Shown piece after piece: positions 1 through 8,203 of a stretch of DNA of 32,098 nucleotides. This DNA comes from Cryobacterium sp. MLB-32. GTDB taxonomy: Bacteria > Actinomycetota > Actinomycetes > Actinomycetales > Microbacteriaceae. The position numbers were made by a program, and so were the translations under genes. The notes under the pieces are model-generated. The model searched no databases, was not told where the DNA came from, and saw nothing but the letters and a program-made list of their open reading frames with translations. The number at the start of each line of letters is the position of its first letter. Position 1 is the stretch's first letter. The DNA is taken from assembly GCF_000738085.1 (NCBI RefSeq), contig NZ_JPRS01000129.1:1-32098 (forward strand), in the 5' to 3' direction.

Positions 1-41
1 ATGTGGCGTGCCCGACACGGTGTGATGAAGGGTCGCTGCTG

Positions 42-398
42 TCACACTTTTCGGTTCCAGGCTGCTTCAATTGCGTTCAGAACGTCTGCGAGCTCGACGT
101 GGTCGCGGGGAATCATGCTGACAAGTTCGGCAGTTGTTCGATCGAGGTCGAACGCTGCGGTCTGGTCATGGCGAACGACGGTTCCTTGGGAACGTCGAGT
201 CTCGACGAGACCCGCCTCCTCAAGCTCGCGGTACGCGCGCGCCGCTGTTCCCACTGCCACGTGCAGGTCGCCGGCGATTTGGCGCACGGTGGGCAATCTG
301 TGACCACCCGCGAGTCTGCCCGAGGTTATTTCCGCCGCCAGTGCGGCTCGGATCTGTTCGAAAGGCGGGGTCGGATCATCGGCGTCGACAGTGATCAT
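42..398 (-). CDS. GntR-family transcriptional regulator, short YtrA-like type
   Basis: This 118-residue protein has an N-terminal winged helix-turn-helix of GntR type (about residues 10-75). Visible parts are the opening PPFEQIRAALAAEI, the recognition segment LPTVRQIAGDLHVAVGTAARAY and the wing EEAGLVETRRSQGTVV. Only about 40 residues follow, too few for an FadR or HutC effector domain. That matches the short YtrA-like regulators, which usually sit in operons with membrane transport genes and repress them. Its ATG overlaps the TGA of the preceding membrane-protein gene in an ATGA tetranucleotide, so the two are almost certainly co-transcribed and translationally coupled. The repeated TTGTGTCAA boxes at the operon promoter are a plausible autoregulatory target (inference). 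The family call is firm; the ligand is unknown. Confidence 0.88.
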   Translation of the reverse strand: MITVDADDPTPPFEQIRAALAAEITSGRLAGGHRLPTVRQIAGDLHVAVGTAARAYRELEEAGLVETRRSQGTVVRHDQTAAFDLDRTTAELVSMIPRDHVELADVLNAIEAAWNRKV

Positions 399-1333
399 GA
401 CACGAGTTCCGATTGCGGAGCGGCTGTACGAGGCAGTTTGATCGCGCCGATGACGGCGAGCAGCGCAAGAACGAGGCCGTAGATCAACGCCGCCGTTGCC
501 ACCCCCAGCAGCACCACGCCGAGCACGTGTAGCGTCGCGGCAGCGTTCGCGTCGAGGCCGGTCTTGAGAACGGGCGCGTTGATGAACGGAAGGGATGCAG
601 TTCCCAGGAGAAGACCGACCGTGAGAGCCAGTGGTGCGCTGGCGACTCGAAAAACAAGGCGGACTCCGCCTCGCCGTAGCGCCGTGTCAGCGGCGCTCAG
701 TTCCGCCCATGCAGTGGCCGGGGCGTCAACGACGCGGCGCAGCGCCAGAACGGAGGCGAGAACCAGGACGGCAGTGAACGCCAGCACGGGGAGCGCAAAC
801 ATCCACCCGGGAAACAGATAGGGCCCGCCCGCTGTGCAGTCGGCCGGAAACAGAGCGGTGCACAGCGAGCGACCATCCGGTGCGGATTTAGAGAGCAGCC
901 CTCCGCCCACGGCCACAAGGGCGGTCATGCCGACGACGACACCGAACCTCGCCCGTTGGCCTGACGACGAATAGTCGCTCAGGGTGCGCGGCCGCACGCT
1001 GCTGGTGCGCCGTCGAAGAGCACCATCGATCGTCGGCGTGGGCATGAGCGTGAATGCTAAGAGGCCTGCCGCGGCGGCCGCGAGCGGCCCGAGGAAGAAC
1101 GGGATCAGCTCAAGAAGCGGATTGTCAATGTGGATCAGGATTGCGACGGCGAAGACCACGAGCGCGGTGGAGACCGCAATCGCGGACCGCAGCGCGCTCA
1201 CCCGCCGCGCACGCACAAGTGGCTGCGGTTGTCCGCGCTGTCCCGAGATTGTTACTCCGGCGAACACTGCCGTGAGCACGAACAGGATTCCCACCAGTCC
1301 CAATGACATCTCTGCAAGCCCAATGTTCTCCAC
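395..1333 (-). CDS. Multispanning membrane protein, partner of the GntR regulator
   Basis: I do not recognise a named family. The protein is about 312 residues with roughly seven hydrophobic helices, starting with one at the N terminus (SLGLVGILFVLTAVFAGVTI). A basic stretch rich in Arg and Ser follows near residues 115-135, then more helices to the C terminus. A Cys pair (SLCTALFPADC) lies in a predicted external loop. I chose the GTG at 1333 because AGGAGG (1338-1343) ends four bases before it; an in-frame ATG at 1351 would lie upstream of that Shine-Dalgarno. The stop overlaps the GntR start. By analogy with YtrA-type operons it may be an envelope or transport component under the regulator's control, but nothing in the sequence fixes a substrate. 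No ATPase gene is adjacent on this side. Confidence 0.8.
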   Translation of the reverse strand: MENIGLAEMSLGLVGILFVLTAVFAGVTISGQRGQPQPLVRARRVSALRSAIAVSTALVVFAVAILIHIDNPLLELIPFFLGPLAAAAAGLLAFTLMPTPTIDGALRRRTSSVRPRTLSDYSSSGQRARFGVVVGMTALVAVGGGLLSKSAPDGRSLCTALFPADCTAGGPYLFPGWMFALPVLAFTAVLVLASVLALRRVVDAPATAWAELSAADTALRRGGVRLVFRVASAPLALTVGLLLGTASLPFINAPVLKTGLDANAAATLHVLGVVLLGVATAALIYGLVLALLAVIGAIKLPRTAAPQSELVS

Positions 1334-1337
1334 ATTT

Positions 1338-1343
1338 CCTCCT
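1338..1343 (-). promoter_or_regulatory. Shine-Dalgarno AGGAGG deciding a GTG start
   Basis: AGGAGG on the minus strand lies four bases before GTG 1333-1331. It excludes the longer ATG start at 1351, which would place the ribosome-binding site inside the coding region. Confidence 0.75.
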
Positions 1344-1385
1344 TGTGTCAACTTGACGCTACAAGCGGATTGACGTTTGTGTCAA
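1343..1385 (-). promoter_or_regulatory. Promoter with repeated TTGACACAA operator-like boxes
   Basis: On the minus strand TTGACA (1380-1385) and TAGCGT (1356-1361) form a -35/-10 pair with an 18-base spacer. The 9-mer TTGACACAA occurs twice in the same orientation (1377-1385 and 1343-1351), 34 bp apart. The inner copy is also part of an inverted repeat: GTCAA (1347-1351) and TTGAC (1353-1357) flank one base, with CTTGT (1342-1346) and ACAAG (1361-1365) outside. One box covers the -35 and the other the expected transcription start. That geometry suits repression by the GntR protein of the same operon (inference). Confidence 0.55.
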
Positions 1386-1553
1386 GTGATTGCGACAAGG
1401 TGGTGTGCGCCTCCCGCGGCTGGGATTGCCGCCAAGCCGGAAACGTTCGATCGTCGCTCGGCGGCTCGGCGGCCACGAGCTAAGCAGTGGGAGACATCGA
1501 CTGGCTCGACCCCGCGGCGTTCGCGGGCGCAGGAGGCGTGCAGGGTGGCGGCG

Positions 1554-1559
1554 TAGGGT
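1554..1559 (+). promoter_or_regulatory. -10 box TAGGGT of leaderless hemB
   Basis: TAGGGT ends exactly six bases before the GTG start at 1566, so transcription would begin at or next to the start codon. There is no Shine-Dalgarno at usual spacing; AGGAGG at 1531-1536 is too far upstream to serve. Confidence 0.5.
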
Positions 1560-1565
1560 TAGGGC

Positions 1566-2549
1566 GTGAGTAACCCCGTTATCCGCCCGCGACGCCTGCG
1601 CACCACTCCCGCGCTCCGTCGCCTGGCGAGCGAAATCCGTGTCCACCCCGCCGAACTCGTTCTTCCCATGTTCGTGCGGGAGGGCGACGCGACCATGCCG
1701 ATCCAGTCGATGCCCGGTGTGGTGCAGCACAGCATCGACAGCGCGCGCCGTGCTGTCGTGGCGGCTGCGGAAGCAGGAATCGGCGGCGTGATGCTCTTCG
1801 GCGTACCCGAGGTTCGAGACGCGACCGGAACCGGGGCGACCGATCCCCAGGGGATTCTCAACCTGGCCACGCGCGCCCTCGTCGACGAAATCGGCGACGC
1901 CCTCGTGGTGCAGACCGACCTCTGCCTCGACGAATTCACCGACCACGGCCACTGCGGCGTGCTTGCCGCCGACGGCCGCGTCGACAACGACGCCACCCTG
2001 CTGCGCTACCAGGACATGGCCCTCGCCCAGGCCAACGCCGGTTCCGCACTCCTTGGCCTCAGCGGCATGATGGACGGTCAGGTCGCTGCCGTGCGGGAGA
2101 CCCTGGACGCTGCCGGTTTCGAAGACACCGCCGTGCTCGCCTACTCGGCGAAGTACGCATCCGCTTACTACGGTCCCTTCCGCGAGGCCGTGGCCTCGAC
2201 CCTCACCGGCAACCGTCGCACCTACCAGCTCGACCCCGCCAATCGACGCGAGGGCGTGCGCGAGGCGCAGATCGACATCGACGAGGGCGCCGACATCGTG
2301 ATGGTCAAGCCTGCCGGCAGCTACCTCGATGTGCTCGCCGAGGTAGCCGGAATGAGCCCGGTTCCCGTGTGGGCCTATCAGGTCTCCGGCGAATATTCCA
2401 TGATCGAGGCCGCTGCAGCACAGGGCTGGATCGACCGCCGCCGCGCCGTCGAAGAGTCCGTGCTCAGCATCCGTCGGGCCGGCGCAGACGCCGTGCTCAC
2501 CTACTGGGCCGTAGAGCTCGCTACCTGGCTGAATGAGGAACGCGCATGA
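1566..2549 (+). CDS. hemB: Delta-aminolevulinic acid dehydratase (porphobilinogen synthase)
   Basis: This enzyme condenses two 5-aminolevulinate molecules to porphobilinogen, the first pyrrole of heme, siroheme and cobalamin synthesis, in the cytoplasm. The 327 residues match the family length. The two Schiff-base lysines are Lys196 ([17 protein letters not shown]) and Lys248 ([12 protein letters not shown]), one residue off E. coli numbering. The metal loop reads [12 protein letters not shown] with Cys120, Asp122 and Cys130; zinc enzymes have Cys at the middle position. The GTG start at 1566 gives the normal N terminus ([18 protein letters not shown]) and follows a TANNNT box by six bases. 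The stop overlaps the hemL start by four bases (ATGA), so the two heme genes form a coupled operon. Confidence 0.97.
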   Translation: MSNPVIRPRRLRTTPALRRLASEIRVHPAELVLPMFVREGDATMPIQSMPGVVQHSIDSARRAVVAAAEAGIGGVMLFGVPEVRDATGTGATDPQGILNLATRALVDEIGDALVVQTDLCLDEFTDHGHCGVLAADGRVDNDATLLRYQDMALAQANAGSALLGLSGMMDGQVAAVRETLDAAGFEDTAVLAYSAKYASAYYGPFREAVASTLTGNRRTYQLDPANRREGVREAQIDIDEGADIVMVKPAGSYLDVLAEVAGMSPVPVWAYQVSGEYSMIEAAAAQGWIDRRRAVEESVLSIRRAGADAVLTYWAVELATWLNEERA

Positions 2550-3862
2550 CGCACAACGACGAACTTTTTGCCCGTGCCCAGCAGGCCATCCCCGGCGGCG
2601 TGAACTCGCCTGTGCGGGCGTTCCGCTCCGTGGGCGGCACCCCGCTGTTTCTCGTGAAGGCGCAGGGCGCCTACGTAACGGATGCCGACGGCCGCGACTA
2701 TGTCGACCTCGTGAGCTCCTGGGGCCCCGCGATTCTCGGGCATGCCCACCCCGGCGTTGTGAAGGCAGTGCAGGACGCGGCGGCCCTCGGGCTGTCGTTC
2801 GGCGCGTCCACTCCGGCCGAGACCGAACTCGCCGAACTCGTGAAGGAACGTGTCGGCGCCGTAGAGAAGCTTCGCCTGGTCTCCACCGGCACCGAGGCCA
2901 CCATGACGGCCATCCGCCTCGCCCGCGGGTTCACCAATCGTGATCTGCTGATCAAGTTCGCCGGGCACTACCACGGCCACTCCGACGGGCTGCTGGCAGA
3001 GGCCGGATCGGGCCTCGCCACTCTGGCCCTGCCCGGCTCGGCAGGCGTGACCGCCGCCACCGCCGCGCAGACGCTCGTGCTGCCGTACAACGACATCGAT
3101 GCCGTGCGTGCGGCCTTCGAGGCGCATCCCGGGCGCATCGCCGCGGTGATCACCGAGGCCGCCGCCGCCAACATGGGCGTCGTCGCGCCTGACCGCGGCT
3201 TCAACGCCGCCCTCGCCGCACTCGTGCACGACGAAGGTGCCCTCCTCATCATGGACGAGGTCCTCACCGGCTTCCGGGTGGGACCGGCCGGCTATTGGGG
3301 ACTCGAGAACCCCACGGATGCTCTGTACAAGCCCGACCTGCTCGCCTTCGGCAAGATCATCGGCGGCGGCCTGCCCGTGGCAGCCCTCGGTGGCCGCGCC
3401 GACGTGATGGATTACCTCGCTCCGCTCGGGCCGGTGTACCAGGCCGGAACGCTCTCGGGTAATCCGGTCGCTGTGGCGGCCGGCCTGGCCACCCTCAAGG
3501 CCCTCGACTCCGCCGTATACGAACATGTCGACGCGACGTCGCTCCTGTTGTCGGAGGCCGTTTCGGCCTCTCTGGCGGCAGAGGGCGTCGCCCACAGCGT
3601 GCAGCGTGCCGGCAATCTCTTCAGCTTCGTGTTCGGCGAGGAGGCGCAGGCCACCCCGCCGCGCACCTACGCCGAGGTACAGCGGCAGGAAACGTTCCGC
3701 TACGGACCGTTCTTCCACGCCATGCTCGACGGCGGCGTCTCCCTGCCGCCCTCGGTGTTCGAGGCCTGGTTCGTGTCGAACGCCCACGACGAGACCGCCC
3801 TCGGGCGCATCTTCGAGGTGCTTCCGGCCGCGGCCAAGGCAGCCGCAGCCGCGACCGCCTGA
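2546..3862 (+). CDS. hemL: Glutamate-1-semialdehyde 2,1-aminomutase
   Basis: This PLP enzyme converts glutamate-1-semialdehyde to 5-aminolevulinate, the substrate of the HemB protein encoded just upstream. It belongs to the C5 pathway, which starts from glutamyl-tRNA. The sequence is a full-length class-III aminotransferase fold of 438 residues. The N-terminal signature is [13 protein letters not shown]. The PLP-phosphate region is [16 protein letters not shown] (about 113-128), the ring-binding Asp237 is in [11 protein letters not shown], and the PLP lysine is Lys270 in [16 protein letters not shown]. The GTLSGNP motif that separates GSA aminotransferases from other class-III enzymes is present. 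The start overlaps the hemB stop in ATGA. No other heme genes are in the window. Confidence 0.97.
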   Translation: MTHNDELFARAQQAIPGGVNSPVRAFRSVGGTPLFLVKAQGAYVTDADGRDYVDLVSSWGPAILGHAHPGVVKAVQDAAALGLSFGASTPAETELAELVKERVGAVEKLRLVSTGTEATMTAIRLARGFTNRDLLIKFAGHYHGHSDGLLAEAGSGLATLALPGSAGVTAATAAQTLVLPYNDIDAVRAAFEAHPGRIAAVITEAAAANMGVVAPDRGFNAALAALVHDEGALLIMDEVLTGFRVGPAGYWGLENPTDALYKPDLLAFGKIIGGGLPVAALGGRADVMDYLAPLGPVYQAGTLSGNPVAVAAGLATLKALDSAVYEHVDATSLLLSEAVSASLAAEGVAHSVQRAGNLFSFVFGEEAQATPPRTYAEVQRQETFRYGPFFHAMLDGGVSLPPSVFEAWFVSNAHDETALGRIFEVLPAAAKAAAAATA

Positions 3863-3997
3863 CACGCGCGCCGCATGCGCGCCCCCGCTGCGGCACCGCG
3901 GCGCGAGAGCGGCGCCCGCATAACGTTCCTCACGCAATTACGCGGTTCGGACCATTCTCGAGCAACGGATGCTCGTCTGAGAGGGCACACTAGACCT

Positions 3998-4351
3998 ATG
4001 GCTTCATTGAGTGTTCACCCCGATCGGCTTGAGATCCATCTGACCCGCGCCGAAAGAACGTTTGCGGTGCGGCGGGACTCCATCGTCGTGCAGCGCGAGA
4101 ACATTCGCTCCGTGATCATCGCGGAGGATCCGTGGATCTGGCTGCGCGGTATCCGCTCGCCCGGCACCTTCATACCGCTCGTGCTCGCGGCCGGTACCTG
4201 GAAGTTCCATGGTGGCAAAGACTTTGTCGCGATCAAGCGCCAGCGTCAGGCCGTCGTGATCGACCTCGTGGACGAGGAATTCTCCCGCCTCATCCTCACG
4301 AGCCAGCACGCACCCGACCTGATCGCATCGCTCAAGCTCCCCGCCGTCTGA
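3998..4351 (+). CDS. Conserved hypothetical protein, 117 residues
   Basis: I do not recognise a named function. The ATG at 3998 opens MASLSVHPDRLEIHLTRAER, a start typical of small all-beta actinobacterial proteins with PH-like architecture. Strand-like alternation continues through EIHLTRAERTFAVRRDSIVV and RQAVVIDLVDEEFSRLILTS. A central segment rich in Trp, Gly and Pro (DPWIWLRGIRSPGTF) has a single hydrophobic stretch after it. There is no signal peptide, Cys pair or known catalytic motif. A longer in-frame start at 3875 would add about 41 Arg/Ala-rich residues of poor quality and is rejected. CACACT lies six bases before the ATG, so the gene may be leaderless. It ends against the tandem repeat at 4383. 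Confidence 0.72.
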   Translation: MASLSVHPDRLEIHLTRAERTFAVRRDSIVVQRENIRSVIIAEDPWIWLRGIRSPGTFIPLVLAAGTWKFHGGKDFVAIKRQRQAVVIDLVDEEFSRLILTSQHAPDLIASLKLPAV

Positions 4352-4357
4352 CCATAA

Positions 4358-4577
4358 TCTCGACGGGCTCGATCCAAGCGCTGGTGGCGGTGCTCGCGGC
4401 GCGAGCCGGGCCTGAGGATCACCTTGCGCGGTCTCGAGACACGCCGCAGACGGCGTTCCTCGACCAGCGGGGGTGGCGGTGCTCGCGGCGCGAGCCGGGC
4501 CTGAGGATCGGCTTGCGCGGTCTCGAGACACGCCGCAGACGGCGTTCCTCGACCAGCGGGGGTGGCGGTGCTCGCGG
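4358..4577. repeat. 89-bp tandem duplication within the dispersed-repeat family
   Basis: An 89-bp unit starting GGTGGCGGTGCTCGCGG is present twice in full (from 4383 and 4472), with a third partial copy to 4577. The two full copies differ by about two bases near 4420/4509 (ATCACC versus ATCGGC). The unit contains GAGCCGGGCCTGAGGATC and ends CTCGACCAGCGG. Both strings recur in the repeat loci at 14768 and elsewhere. A leader at 4358-4382 (CTCGACGGGCTCGATCCAA) also recurs at 14858 and 30417. The array fills the gap between two convergent genes. Confidence 0.85.
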
Positions 4578-4588
4578 AGTGCGGGCTG

Positions 4589-4981
4589 CTAGGCGGAGAC
4601 CAGCGCGACGATGAAGAGAACGAAGCCGACCAGTGGGAGTGTGCCCTGAATCAGCGCCGCGCGTGTGTGCTGGGGGCCGGTCGCGCGCAACACGATCGCG
4701 GCCAACACCATGCAGGCCGTCGTGAACAGGATGAGCGTCACGCCCGGTATCTGCAGCCCGCCGAACAGCAGGCCGACGCCGAAGACGGCGCCGACGCCGA
4801 GGAACAGATTGTAGAAGCCCTGGTTGAAGGCCATCGGCTTGATCGCGTCGGCCGTCTTCTGGTCCGCTACGCCGAAGCGCTTCCAGATCTGCGGACGGGA
4901 CCACCAGAAGCTCTCCATGAAGAAGATGAACCCGTGCAGCAATGCGGCGAGCATGACGAAGAAAGCAGCGATGGTGGCCAT
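4589..4981 (-). CDS. DUF1304 family integral membrane protein
   Basis: This small protein of about 130 residues has four predicted helices: IAAFFVMLAALLHGFIFFME, the FYNLFLGVGAVFGVGLLFG segment, VTLILFTTACMVLAAIVL and LPLVGFVLFIVALV. The signatures LHGFIFFMESFWW and FNQGFYNLFL are typical of DUF1304. The biochemical role of the family is not established. I chose the ATG at 4981 over the upstream codon at 5002 because it follows TATGCT (4988-4993) by exactly six bases, as for other leaderless genes here, and because MATIAAFF begins directly with the first helix. It converges on the 89-bp repeat array. Confidence 0.88.
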   Translation of the reverse strand: MATIAAFFVMLAALLHGFIFFMESFWWSRPQIWKRFGVADQKTADAIKPMAFNQGFYNLFLGVGAVFGVGLLFGGLQIPGVTLILFTTACMVLAAIVLRATGPQHTRAALIQGTLPLVGFVLFIVALVSA

Positions 4982-4987
4982 GGGGTC

Positions 4988-4993
4988 AGCATA
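4988..4993 (-). promoter_or_regulatory. -10 box TATGCT of the leaderless DUF1304 gene
   Basis: TATGCT on the minus strand is followed by six bases and then ATG 4981-4979. No Shine-Dalgarno is present between them. Confidence 0.5.
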
Positions 4994-5056
4994 TCGAGAC
5001 ACCGGCGCCCGGCAGACGTCTCTCGGGCTGAGACGCTCGTGGTGACGCGATGCGGA

Positions 5057-5899
5057 CTACGTGACGTCCTTTTTCCAGCTCACGAAGTACCCTCCCACGG
5101 TGAAGACCACCGCGTAGCCGAGCAGCACGAGACCGCCCTGCCACCACTCGAGCATGGAAGCGCCTGATCCCACCGGGCCCATCAGCGAATAGAAACTCGA
5201 ACCGACGAGGGCGTCCGAGGCCGCGCCCGGCAGGTACCTGCCGATGTTCGCCGTCACGTCGATGAACATGGCCGCGAGGCGCAGCAGCGGCTCGATGAAC
5301 TGGGTGAATGCGAGCACGATGACGATCGCCGCGACCTGGCTGGGCACGAGCACGCCGAGCCCGACACCGACGATCGCCCACAGAGCCATAGCGAGCACGA
5401 GCCGGCCCACGAGCGCCCACGTATCGCTCTCACCGAGCAGCGGGTCGATATCGAAGGCTGCCATCGTGAGGGCGCCGGTTCCGACGGATGCCAGCACCGC
5501 GACGACGCCGAAGAGCGCACCCATCACGAACAGGGCGATCGACTTGGCACCGAGAACGCTGCCCCGACGAGGATTGGCGAGGAAGGTGGGGGTGAGGGTC
5601 TGGTGCCGTACCTCGCCCGTGGTGGCGAGTGCTCCGATGAGAATCGGGAACACATAGCCGAGGGTGGCGCCGAAGCTGTAGATGAGCGGCTGGAGGTCGC
5701 CGGGCGCGGGTGTTCCGCCGCTGCCGGTGTTGGCCATAGTGGCCGGGATGGCGCCGGTGGAGATGCCGCCGAAGAGGGCGGCGAGGCCGCTCGCGAGCAG
5801 GGCGACATAGGCGAACATGACGAGCAGCAGGATCCACCACATGCGGGTGGTCAGGATCTTGACGAATTCGGCGGCGATGCTGCGGAAGAGAACACTCAC
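5057..5899 (-). CDS. ABC-2 type transporter permease
   Basis: This 280-residue integral membrane protein is the membrane subunit of the two-gene ABC transporter. It starts RSIAAEFVKILTTRMWWILL, a typical cytoplasmic lead-in and first helix of ABC-2 permeases. It then has about six helices, with a large loop after the first (LFGGISTGAIPATMANTGSGGTP region, about 40-70) and the characteristic TTGEVRHQTLTPTFLANPRR segment near residue 90. It ends VSWKKDVT. The GTG start overlaps the TGA of the ATPase gene by four bases (GTGA), so it is translated after it. The pair probably exports a drug, peptide or lipid (family inference); nothing here defines the substrate. Confidence 0.92.
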   Translation of the reverse strand: MSVLFRSIAAEFVKILTTRMWWILLLVMFAYVALLASGLAALFGGISTGAIPATMANTGSGGTPAPGDLQPLIYSFGATLGYVFPILIGALATTGEVRHQTLTPTFLANPRRGSVLGAKSIALFVMGALFGVVAVLASVGTGALTMAAFDIDPLLGESDTWALVGRLVLAMALWAIVGVGLGVLVPSQVAAIVIVLAFTQFIEPLLRLAAMFIDVTANIGRYLPGAASDALVGSSFYSLMGPVGSGASMLEWWQGGLVLLGYAVVFTVGGYFVSWKKDVT

Positions 5900-6798
5900 A
5901 GGGACCGCCCCCCGCCCACGAGCGTCAGGAACGACTCTTCCAGGCCGGCCTTCTGCCGATGCAGCACGCTCAGTTCCACGCCGGCCGCGAAGGCCACGTG
6001 CCCGACCTGACCAGGGTCGGCTGCCGCGGCGAGCAGGCCGGTGCGCCCGGCCACGAAGGTGATGCCGGCGGCGGTGAGGGCGGATGCGAGCGCCTCACGG
6101 TCGGGGGAGTCCACAACCACCTGCGGGGCGACATCCGTGTCGAGGCTCGAGAGCGGGCCGAGGTGCACGAGCTCACCGCGGGCGATGATCACCACATCAT
6201 CGACGCTCTGCTGCACCTCGGAGAGCAGATGTGAGCTCACGAGCACCGTGCGGCCCTCGCCGGCCATCTGGCGCAGGAAGCCGCGGATCCACTTGATGCC
6301 CTCGGGGTCGAGACCATTGATGGGCTCATCGAGCACGAGCGCCCCCGGATCGCCGAGCAGCGCGTAGGCCAGACCGAGTCGTTGGCGCATGCCGAGCGAG
6401 TACCCGCCCACCCGCTGGGTGGCGTGCTCGCCGAGCCCCACGAGTGTGAGCACCTCCATCACTCGGGTGCGGGGGAGGCCGGCCGCGATGGCGTACACGT
6501 CGAGGTGGCTGCGAGCCGTGCGGCCGGGGTGGAAGCTCGCCGCTTCGAGGGCGGCACCCACGGTGCGCAGCGGATCTGGCAGGTCACGATACGGCAGCCC
6601 ACCGAAGGTCGCGGTGCCCCTCGTGGGCGTGACGAGGCCGAGCAGCATGCGGAGGCTCGTCGTCTTGCCGGCCCCGTTGGGGCCGAGGAACCCGGTGACC
6701 CGGCCCGGCGTGACGGTGAAGGACAGGTCGTTGACGGCGGTGGTGGTGCCGAACACCTTCGTGATGCTGCTGAATTCGATGACTTGGCCGGATGGCAT
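5896..6798 (-). CDS. ABC transporter ATP-binding protein (ABC-2 exporter)
   Basis: This 300-residue cytoplasmic ATPase powers the permease encoded next. Walker A is GPNGAGKTT (residues 39-47), the ABC signature is YSLGMRQRLGLAYALLGDP (from 133), Walker B is ALVLDEP (153-159) and the D-loop is NGLDPEG. The switch His lies in VLVSSHLLSE. The Q-loop position reads GAALEAASFHPGR, with Glu where Gln is usual; this wording recurs in BcrA-like actinobacterial exporters. I chose the ATG at 6798 because GAAGGGA (6804-6810) sits just upstream. An in-frame ATG at 6828 would add ten residues and bury that site. The C-terminal 70 residues form the usual regulatory tail of this subfamily. Confidence 0.94.
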   Translation of the reverse strand: MPSGQVIEFSSITKVFGTTTAVNDLSFTVTPGRVTGFLGPNGAGKTTSLRMLLGLVTPTRGTATFGGLPYRDLPDPLRTVGAALEAASFHPGRTARSHLDVYAIAAGLPRTRVMEVLTLVGLGEHATQRVGGYSLGMRQRLGLAYALLGDPGALVLDEPINGLDPEGIKWIRGFLRQMAGEGRTVLVSSHLLSEVQQSVDDVVIIARGELVHLGPLSSLDTDVAPQVVVDSPDREALASALTAAGITFVAGRTGLLAAAADPGQVGHVAFAAGVELSVLHRQKAGLEESFLTLVGGGRSL

Positions 6799-6803
6799 CC
6801 GCG

Positions 6804-6810
6804 TCCCTTC
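6804..6810 (-). promoter_or_regulatory. Shine-Dalgarno of the ABC ATPase
   Basis: GAAGGGA on the minus strand, five bases before ATG 6798, decides the start. A TATGCT box at 6826-6831 lies about 27 bases upstream of that ATG and may be the -10 of the operon. Confidence 0.5.
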
Positions 6811-6875
6811 AATCGGTGACACCAGCATATTGCCATCCGGCCAATTTGTGACCCTTTTGAGGGCCGATCAGCCTT

Positions 6876-8093
6876 TTATGAACGAACGAATTCCTCAAGT
6901 GCGACGAGCAGACGTTCCACGTCACCGGCGGTGTTGTACGGGGCCAGCCCAATGCGCAGACCGCCCTCGTCGCCGAGCCCGAGGTGGCGGCTGGCCTCGA
7001 TCGCGTAGAACGATCCCGAGGGGGCCAGAATCTTGCGGTCGAACAGCAGCTGCGATGCCGCAGCCGCGCTTCTGCCCGCGAAGGTGAGCAGCAGCGTGGG
7101 CGTGCGTTCGGCGGCTCGCGACCACACGGTCACGTCCGGCAGCTCGGCCAGGCGGGATTCCAGCAGGGTGAGCAGCTGCTTCTCGTGCTGTTCGAGGGCG
7201 AGCGAGGACCGTACGAGCGATTCACGTCGGGTGGGCGGCGTGGCGGCGGGGTCGGCCGGTACGAGTGCGGCGAGAAAATCGATCGCGGCCGTGACACCGG
7301 CCAGCATCTCGTAGGGGAGGGTGCCGAATTCGAAACGCTCGGGTACTGCGTCTGTTGAGGGCAGCAGTTTGTCGGGGTGGATCGTGTCGAGCAGCTCGGG
7401 GGAGGCCGCCAGCACCCCGCAGTGCGGGCCGAGGAACTTGTAGGGAGAGCACACGAAGAAGTCCGCGCCCAGTGCCTGCAGATCAACGCTCGCATGCGGC
7501 ACGTAGTGCACGCCGTCCACCCAGAGCAGCGCGCCGACGCCGTGGGTGACGGTGGCGATCTCGGCGATCGGCGGGCGGGTTCCGATCAGGTTGCTCGCCG
7601 CGGTGACGGCCACGAGCTGGGTGTTGTCGTTGACCTGGGCGGCAACGGCCTCGGCCGACAGCTCACCGGTCTCTGGATCGAAGTCCACCCAGCGCACGGT
7701 GGCGCCGGTGCGCTCCGCGGCCTGCACCCAGGGACGGATGTTGGAGTCGTGGTCGAGCCTCGTGACCACGATCTCGTCACCAGGCCCCCAGCCGTGGGAG
7801 AGGTGGTGGGAGAAATCGTAGGTGAGAGCGGTGGCGCTTCGCCCGTACACGATTCCCTGCGGGTCGGTGTTCAGCAGGTCGCCGCACGCGTTCCGAAAAC
7901 CGGTGACGGCGTCATCCGCATTGCGCTCGGGAAGGCTGCGCGTGCCGCGGTTGGACAGTGGCCGGGTCAGGGTGAGGGCAATGGCCGCGCCGACCTGACG
8001 GGGGGTCTGCGTACCGCCCGGGCCGTCGAAATGGGCCAGGCCGGTGGCGAGTGCGGGAAAGTGGGAGCGGACAGCCGGTGCGTTGTAGGTCAC
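6876..8093 (-). CDS. Cysteine desulfurase-like PLP enzyme (class V aminotransferase fold)
   Basis: This protein of about 405 residues resembles the cysteine-desulfurase-like family (TIGR01976 type). It opens YNAPAVRSHFPAL and has the substrate-loop motif HFDGPGGTQTP. The PLP-ring motif is LLWVDGVHYVPHASVDLQALGADFF, with the Schiff-base Lys in SPYKFLGPHCG (about residue 219). The C-terminal region, where SufS and NifS carry the catalytic Cys loop, has no cysteine at all. Persulfide chemistry of the usual kind is therefore unlikely, and a lyase or aminotransferase role is possible. The start is uncertain. GTG 8093 gives the family-like N terminus and lies six bases after TTGGAT; TTG 8105 is the longer choice. 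No suf, nif or isc partner is nearby. Confidence 0.88.
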   Translation of the reverse strand: MTYNAPAVRSHFPALATGLAHFDGPGGTQTPRQVGAAIALTLTRPLSNRGTRSLPERNADDAVTGFRNACGDLLNTDPQGIVYGRSATALTYDFSHHLSHGWGPGDEIVVTRLDHDSNIRPWVQAAERTGATVRWVDFDPETGELSAEAVAAQVNDNTQLVAVTAASNLIGTRPPIAEIATVTHGVGALLWVDGVHYVPHASVDLQALGADFFVCSPYKFLGPHCGVLAASPELLDTIHPDKLLPSTDAVPERFEFGTLPYEMLAGVTAAIDFLAALVPADPAATPPTRRESLVRSSLALEQHEKQLLTLLESRLAELPDVTVWSRAAERTPTLLLTFAGRSAAAASQLLFDRKILAPSGSFYAIEASRHLGLGDEGGLRIGLAPYNTAGDVERLLVALEEFVRS

Positions 8094-8203
8094 CCCAGCA
8101 TCCAATCACAGCCCACGCACGCTCGCCGCCGCCGGCGCATCCGTTCTGCTGCCGACAGCGGCTCGGGCACCCGCGGGGCGGGTTTTGGGCGAGTGACGGG
8201 CGG

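Noticed and set aside
3866-3882. GCGCGC-N5-GCGCGC hairpin after hemL as a terminator
   Set aside because: The stem is only six base pairs, made of alternating GC that arises easily by chance here, with no T-run. It is too weak to call.
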